NCBI GenBank assembly: GCA_041879295.1
Contig: CP047152.1
Coordinates: forward strand, 1,493,501-1,557,500
Direction: 5' to 3'
DNA from: Pseudomonas putida
GTDB taxonomy: Bacteria; Pseudomonadota; Gammaproteobacteria; Pseudomonadales; Pseudomonadaceae
Length of the DNA: 64,000 nucleotides
The notes under the pieces: generated by a model
Databases searched by the model: none
What the model saw: the letters and a program-made list of their open reading frames with translations, nothing else
What the model was told of the DNA's origin: nothing
Program-made: the position numbers and the translations under genes
Part shown: positions 60,001 to 64,000 of the stretch, piece after piece
Layout of the letters: each line of letters starts with the position of its first letter
How positions within the stretch are numbered: position 1 is the first letter of the stretch

Positions 60001-60016
60001 CAAGGTAACCACCTTG
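60001..60016. other. Hairpin in the aroP leader
   Basis: CAAGGT-AACC-ACCTTG, perfect 6-bp arms, between the 56-codon ORF and the permease start. No T-run; possibly part of alternative leader folding. Confidence 0.4.
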
Positions 60017-60089
60017 CCCATTCCGCTGCGCCACGAGCGCGGTGGGTCCGATTCCGTCACAGATAAAAACAATGCAGGTGACTTCGTTC

Positions 60090-61508
60090 ATGAGTGGACA
60101 AAACATGCATTCAGGCGAGCTAAAGCGGGGCCTGAAGAACCGCCATATCCAGTTGATCGCCCTCGGCGGTGCGATTGGTACCGGCCTGTTCCTCGGCTCG
60201 GCAGGCGTGATGAAATCCGCCGGCCCGTCGATGATCCTTGGCTACGCCATCTGCGGCTTCATCGCCTTCATGATCATGCGCCAGCTGGGTGAAATGATCG
60301 TCGAAGAGCCGGTGGCCGGCTCGTTCAGCCATTTCGCCCACACCTACTGGGGTGGTTTCGCCGGCTTCCTGTCGGGCTGGAACTGCTGGGTGCTGTATAT
60401 CCTGGTGGGTATGTCGGAGCTTTCGGCGGTCGGCAAGTATGTCCACTACTGGTGGCCGGAGATCCCCACCTGGGTCACGGCGGCAGCCTTCTTCGTGCTG
60501 ATCAACGCCATCAACCTGATGAACGTGAAGTTCTTCGGTGAAGCCGAATTCTGGTTCGCCATCATCAAGGTGGTCGCCATCGTCAGCATGATCGGCCTGG
60601 GTGCCTACCTGCTGACCAGTGGCAGCGGCGGCCCTGAAGCCACCGTGGCCAACCTGTGGTCACACGGCGGCTTCTTCCCCAATGGTGTCAGCGGGCTGGT
60701 AATGGCCTTGGCTTTCATCATGTTTTCCTTTGGTGGCCTGGAAATGCTCGGCTTCACCGCCGCCGAGGCCGACAAGCCAAAGACCGTGATCCCCAAAGCG
60801 ATCAACCAGGTCATCTACCGCATCCTGATCTTCTATGTCGGTGCCCTGGTGGTACTGCTGTCGCTGACCCCGTGGGACACCCTGGTCGCCAGCATCGACG
60901 CCTCGGGTGGCAGCTATGGCAGCAGCCCGTTCGTGCAAGTGTTCTCGCTGCTGGGCAGTGACGTGGCTGCCAACCTGCTGAACTTCGTGGTGCTGACTGC
61001 TGCGCTGTCGGTGTACAACAGCGGCACCTACTGCAACGCCCGCATGCTGCTGGGTATGGCCGAGCAGGGCGATGCCCCGGCGGCGCTGGCCAAGGTCGAC
61101 AAGCGTGGTGTACCAGTGCGTTCGATCCTGGTGTCGGCAGCCGTGACCCTCGTTGCCGTGCTGCTGAACTACCTGATGCCGCAAAACGCGCTGGAACTGC
61201 TGATGTCGCTGGTCGTGGCCACCCTGGTCATCAACTGGGCGATGATCAGCTACTCGCACCTGAAGTTCCGTCAGCACCTTGACCGTACCGGCCAGAAGCC
61301 CCTGTTCAAGGCGCTGTGGTACCCGTACGGCAACTATGTGGTGCTGGCCTTCGTGGTGCTGATTCTCGGCATCATGCTGATGATCCCGGGCATCCAGGTG
61401 TCGGTGTATGCGATCCCGGTGTGGCTGCTTGCGATGTTCGTGGTGTACATGGTCAAGTCGCGTCGCCGGGTTGATGCGGGCGGTGCTGTTGAGACTGTGG
61501 CCAAGTAA
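60090..61508 (+). CDS. aroP: AroP-like aromatic amino acid permease (APC family)
   Basis: 472 aa from ATG 60090 (AGGTG about 9 nt upstream). Twelve TM helices. Motifs: RHIQLIALGGAIGTGLFLGSAGVMKSAGPS (about 15-45), FSFGGLEMLGFTAAEADKPKTVIPKAINQV, typical of the AAT subfamily (AroP/PheP/CycA/ProY). The AroP call rests on overall likeness and on the P. putida gene order beside rluB; D-serine, proline or others are possible. Preceded by a 56-aa aromatic-rich ORF. Terminator at 61531. Confidence 0.88.
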   Translation: MSGQNMHSGELKRGLKNRHIQLIALGGAIGTGLFLGSAGVMKSAGPSMILGYAICGFIAFMIMRQLGEMIVEEPVAGSFSHFAHTYWGGFAGFLSGWNCWVLYILVGMSELSAVGKYVHYWWPEIPTWVTAAAFFVLINAINLMNVKFFGEAEFWFAIIKVVAIVSMIGLGAYLLTSGSGGPEATVANLWSHGGFFPNGVSGLVMALAFIMFSFGGLEMLGFTAAEADKPKTVIPKAINQVIYRILIFYVGALVVLLSLTPWDTLVASIDASGGSYGSSPFVQVFSLLGSDVAANLLNFVVLTAALSVYNSGTYCNARMLLGMAEQGDAPAALAKVDKRGVPVRSILVSAAVTLVAVLLNYLMPQNALELLMSLVVATLVINWAMISYSHLKFRQHLDRTGQKPLFKALWYPYGNYVVLAFVVLILGIMLMIPGIQVSVYAIPVWLLAMFVVYMVKSRRRVDAGGAVETVAK

Positions 61509-61530
61509 GGCGCCATAGGCGGTATGTGAA

Positions 61531-61564
61531 AACCCGGAGTCAGGTGACTGGCTTCGGGTTTTTT
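61531..61564 (+). terminator. Intrinsic terminator of aroP
   Basis: 12-bp stem AACCCGGAGTCA / TGGCTTCGGGTT with two G-T pairs, 6-nt loop, then TTTTTT; strong terminator 22 bp after the stop. Confidence 0.9.
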
Positions 61565-61574
61565 GTTATCTGTG

Positions 61575-61608
61575 TGGGCCCTTTCGCGGGTGAACCCGCT
61601 CCTACAGG
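61575..61608. repeat. Single REP unit after aroP
   Basis: One copy (CTTTCGCGGGTGAACCCGCT), between convergent aroP and lysR, no inverted partner. Confidence 0.75.
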
Positions 61609-61646
61609 TACAGCGTTGCCCTCAAGTCAGGTGATCCCGCCAAAAA

Positions 61647-62531
61647 TCAGATCTGCTTCAGCAACCAGCCTCTGAATGCCCGCAACGACGGCAGCGCCTC
61701 ATTCCTCGGCGGGTAGATCAGGTAGTAACTGCGCTGGCTGGCAAACGCCACGCCCGGGCTGTACAGCTCTCCCTTGGCCAGTTCCTCCTCCACCAATATG
61801 CGCGGCACCAGCCCGATCCCGATCCCGGCACGTACCGCCTGGATCAGGTGCGAGGTCAGCTCGAAGCTAGGCCCCAGCCGCATCGCACGATGCGGCAAGC
61901 CATGATGGGAAAACCACTCGCCCCACGCATGCGGGTTGTTGGCCACATTCAGCAGCACCTCTTCGCTGATCCTGGCCGGGCTCCAGCCCTGGCTGTCGGC
62001 GCCGGCCTCTGGCGGCAAGATCACTACCAGTTCTTCGGCATGCAGGCGATGGCAGACAAGCCCCGGCAGGTCGTGGCTGGCCACACCGATGGCGGCATCG
62101 ATTTCGCTGGTGTCGAAGTTGATGGTTTCAATGCGTGAATGAATGTGCACCAGCATGCCCGGGTGAGCGCTGTAGAACGCATGCAGCCTCGGCAACAGCC
62201 ATTTCGAGCCGAATGTTGGCAGGGTAGCCAGGCGCAAGGTGCCCACCCCCGATTGATAGGCCAGTGCCTGCAAGGTAGCGCTGCGGATGCGCCCCAGTGC
62301 CTCGCTGAGCTCGCGCTGGTACAGGCGGCCGACATCGGTCAGTTGCACCTGGCGCCCCTCGCGACGGAACAGTGTCAGGCCCAACTGCTGCTCCAGGGCC
62401 TGTACCTGGCGGCTGACCGCGCTTTGGGTCAGCGACAGTTCGGCGGCGGCGCGGGTGTAGCTTTCATGCCGGGCGGCGGCCTCGAAAGCCAGCAGCAGTG
62501 ACATGGATGGGGTCAGGTGGCGGTAATTCAT
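61647..62531 (-). CDS. LysR-family transcriptional regulator (GcvA-like)
   Basis: 294 aa. N-terminal HTH (AARHESYTRAAAELSLTQSAVSRQVQALEQQLG, about 19-51), effector domain about 90-290 with LRLATLPTFGSKWLLPRLHAF typical of the GcvA/AmpR branch. Divergent from the YdiJ-like gene, 152 bp between starts, so it may regulate it. The ligand is unknown. Confidence 0.9.
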   Translation of the reverse strand: MNYRHLTPSMSLLLAFEAAARHESYTRAAAELSLTQSAVSRQVQALEQQLGLTLFRREGRQVQLTDVGRLYQRELSEALGRIRSATLQALAYQSGVGTLRLATLPTFGSKWLLPRLHAFYSAHPGMLVHIHSRIETINFDTSEIDAAIGVASHDLPGLVCHRLHAEELVVILPPEAGADSQGWSPARISEEVLLNVANNPHAWGEWFSHHGLPHRAMRLGPSFELTSHLIQAVRAGIGIGLVPRILVEEELAKGELYSPGVAFASQRSYYLIYPPRNEALPSLRAFRGWLLKQI

Positions 62532-62683
62532 TCATAAAAGTCATTGATAGCGGCAGGATTATCCGTTTGCCCCTGACGCGAAACTACAGGAACATTGGCC
62601 TATACGTCATCCCTGCATGCTTGAACCCATGCTGGAGCGACAGGTATCCCGTGATCTAGCCAATATCAAGAGGCCATCCTTCG
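62532..62683. promoter_or_regulatory. Divergent promoter region, lysR / ydiJ-like
   Basis: 152 bp with both promoters. AAGAGG at 62669-62674 serves the plus-strand gene. No clear T-N11-A dyad picked out by eye. Confidence 0.4.
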
Positions 62684-64000
62684 ATGATCGCCCAGCTGTC
62701 CACCGTTGCACCGAGCGCCAATTACCCCGAATTCCTCGAAGCCCTGCGCAACAGCGGCTTCCGTGGTCAGATCAGTGCCGACTACGCAACCCGCACGGTA
62801 CTGGCCACCGACAACTCGATCTACCAGCGTTTGCCGCAGGCGGCGGTATTCCCGCTGGATGCCGACGATGTGGCACGGGTCGCCACGCTGATGGGCGAGC
62901 CGCGCTTCCAGCAGGTCAAGCTGACCCCGCGCGGTGGTGGCACCGGCACCAACGGCCAGTCGCTGACCGACGGTATCGTCGTCGACCTGTCGCGGCACAT
63001 GAACAACATTCTCGAAATCAACGTGCAAGAGCGCTGGGTGCGGGTACAGGCCGGTACGGTCAAGGACCAGCTCAATGCTGCGCTCAAGCCGCACGGGCTG
63101 TTCTTCGCCCCTGAGCTGTCCACCTCCAACCGCGCCACGGTCGGCGGCATGATCAACACGGATGCCAGTGGCCAGGGCAGCTGCACCTACGGCAAAACCC
63201 GCGACCACGTGCTGGAGCTGCACAGCGTGCTGCTCGGTGGCGAACGCCTGCACAGCCTGCCGATCGACGATGCCGCGCTGGAGCAGGCCTGCGCCGCGCC
63301 GGGCCGGGTCGGTGAGGTGTACCGCATGGCCCGGGAAATTCAGGAAACCCAGGCCGAACTGATTGAAACCACCTTCCCCAAGCTCAACCGTTGCCTGACC
63401 GGCTACGACCTGGCGCACCTGCGCGACGAGCAGGGCCGCTTCAACCTCAACAGCGTGCTGTGCGGCGCCGAGGGCTCGCTGGGCTACGTGGTCGAAGCCA
63501 AGCTCAACGTGCTGCCGATTCCCAAGTATGCGGTGCTGGTCAACGTACGCTACACCAGCTTCATGGATGCGCTGCGCGATGCCAATGCGCTGATGGCGCA
63601 CAAGCCGCTGTCGATCGAGACGGTCGACTCCAAGGTGCTGATGCTGGCGATGAAAGACATCGTCTGGCACAGCGTTGCCGAGTACTTCCCGGCGGACCCC
63701 GAGCGCCCCACGCTGGGCATCAACCTGGTGGAGTTCTGCGGCGACGAACCGGCCGAGGTCAACGCCAAGGTGCAGGCGTTCATCCAGCATCTGCAAAGCG
63801 ACACTAGCGTCGAGCGCCTGGGCCACACCTTGGCCGAAGGCGCCGAGGCAGTCACCCGTGTCTATACCATGCGCAAGCGCTCGGTGGGCCTGCTGGGTAA
63901 CGTCGAAGGCGAAGTGCGCCCGCAGCCGTTCGTGGAAGACACCGCGGTACCGCCAGAGCAATTGGCCGACTACATCGCCGATTTCCGCGCACTGCTCGAT
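62684..64000 (+). CDS. ydiJ: YdiJ-like FAD-binding oxidoreductase, 5' part only
   Basis: 439 codons from ATG 62684 run to the window end without a stop. N-terminal FAD-binding (PCMH) domain, with DSIYQRLPQAAVFPLDADDVARV and the flavin motif PRGGGTGTNGQSL (about 86-98), STSNRATVGGMINTDASGQGSCTYGKTRDHVLEL, NSVLCGAEGSLGYVVEAKLNVLP. This is the arrangement of the about 1010-aa YdiJ proteins (FAD domain, then 4Fe-4S domains and a Cys-rich C-terminal), some shown to act as D-2-hydroxyglutarate dehydrogenases. The Fe-S part is beyond the window. AAGAGG 9 nt upstream. Confidence 0.9.
   Translation, partial: MIAQLSTVAPSANYPEFLEALRNSGFRGQISADYATRTVLATDNSIYQRLPQAAVFPLDADDVARVATLMGEPRFQQVKLTPRGGGTGTNGQSLTDGIVVDLSRHMNNILEINVQERWVRVQAGTVKDQLNAALKPHGLFFAPELSTSNRATVGGMINTDASGQGSCTYGKTRDHVLELHSVLLGGERLHSLPIDDAALEQACAAPGRVGEVYRMAREIQETQAELIETTFPKLNRCLTGYDLAHLRDEQGRFNLNSVLCGAEGSLGYVVEAKLNVLPIPKYAVLVNVRYTSFMDALRDANALMAHKPLSIETVDSKVLMLAMKDIVWHSVAEYFPADPERPTLGINLVEFCGDEPAEVNAKVQAFIQHLQSDTSVERLGHTLAEGAEAVTRVYTMRKRSVGLLGNVEGEVRPQPFVEDTAVPPEQLADYIADFRALLD

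Noticed and set aside
60041..60060. tRNA-like T-arm sequence GGGTCCGATTCC
   Set aside because: No acceptor stem, D-arm or anticodon arm fits around it; it lies in the aroP leader.

Overview
The window reads as chromosomal core and near-core DNA of a Pseudomonas of the P. putida group. The evidence is high-GC coding bias, the gene order fadD2-fadD1 / gamma-glutamylputrescine genes / hrpA / FabH-like synthase, a lapE (aggA) adhesin-export gene away from any lap cluster, an aer-type receptor next to a gbuA-gbuR guanidinobutyrate locus, and about 20 copies of the short TTCGCGGG-type REP element typical of P. putida intergenic DNA. I see no rRNA, tRNA, CRISPR array, IS element, integrase or prophage. 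About 60 protein genes are supported; the first (alpha/beta hydrolase) and last (YdiJ-type flavoprotein) run off the window.

Layout. 1-16 kb: lipid and polyamine metabolism (alpha/beta hydrolase, two long-chain acyl-CoA synthetases, PuuB- and PuuA-like enzymes, HrpA helicase, FabH-like condensing enzyme, porin, FemAB/GNAT-like protein). 16-30 kb: ABC exporter, periplasmic cyclophilin, hydrolase, LysR regulator, azoreductase, EamA transporters, YbdG-type MscS channel, DEAD-box helicase, a BrnT-BrnA toxin-antitoxin pair, and an MFS transporter divergent from a LysR regulator. 30-38 kb: a PA1414-type micro-protein behind an Anr-like box, an SSS symporter, gbuA and gbuR, an Aer-like receptor, a DTW-domain tRNA modifier, and lapE with an AT-rich upstream region. 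38-50 kb: ybaN-yecA, recQ, a MarR regulator, plpD, a SelW-like protein, two AraC regulators, an LpxH-like phosphoesterase, Mpo1-like protein, trkH. 50-64 kb: nitroreductase, a CpxR / Spy / histidine-kinase envelope-stress operon, yciB-yciI, the rnm-yciO-scpA-scpB-rluB block, an AroP-like permease, LysR, and the start of a YdiJ-like dehydrogenase.

How it fits together. Fatty-acid activation (fadD2, fadD1) lies about 7.5 kb from a FabH-like enzyme that may return beta-oxidation intermediates to synthesis. PuuA/PuuB and GbuA/GbuR handle products of arginine and polyamine catabolism. The CpxR-like regulator, Spy-like chaperone and kinase form an envelope-stress circuit with a visible tandem GTAAA box and an intercistronic terminator. 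Most of the unexplained signal is in intergenic DNA: perfect palindromes before regulated genes, a promoter driving a 20-codon ORF near lapE, a 56-codon aromatic-rich ORF ahead of aroP, and an Anr-like box before the PA1414-like gene. No large undescribed multi-gene system is evident.
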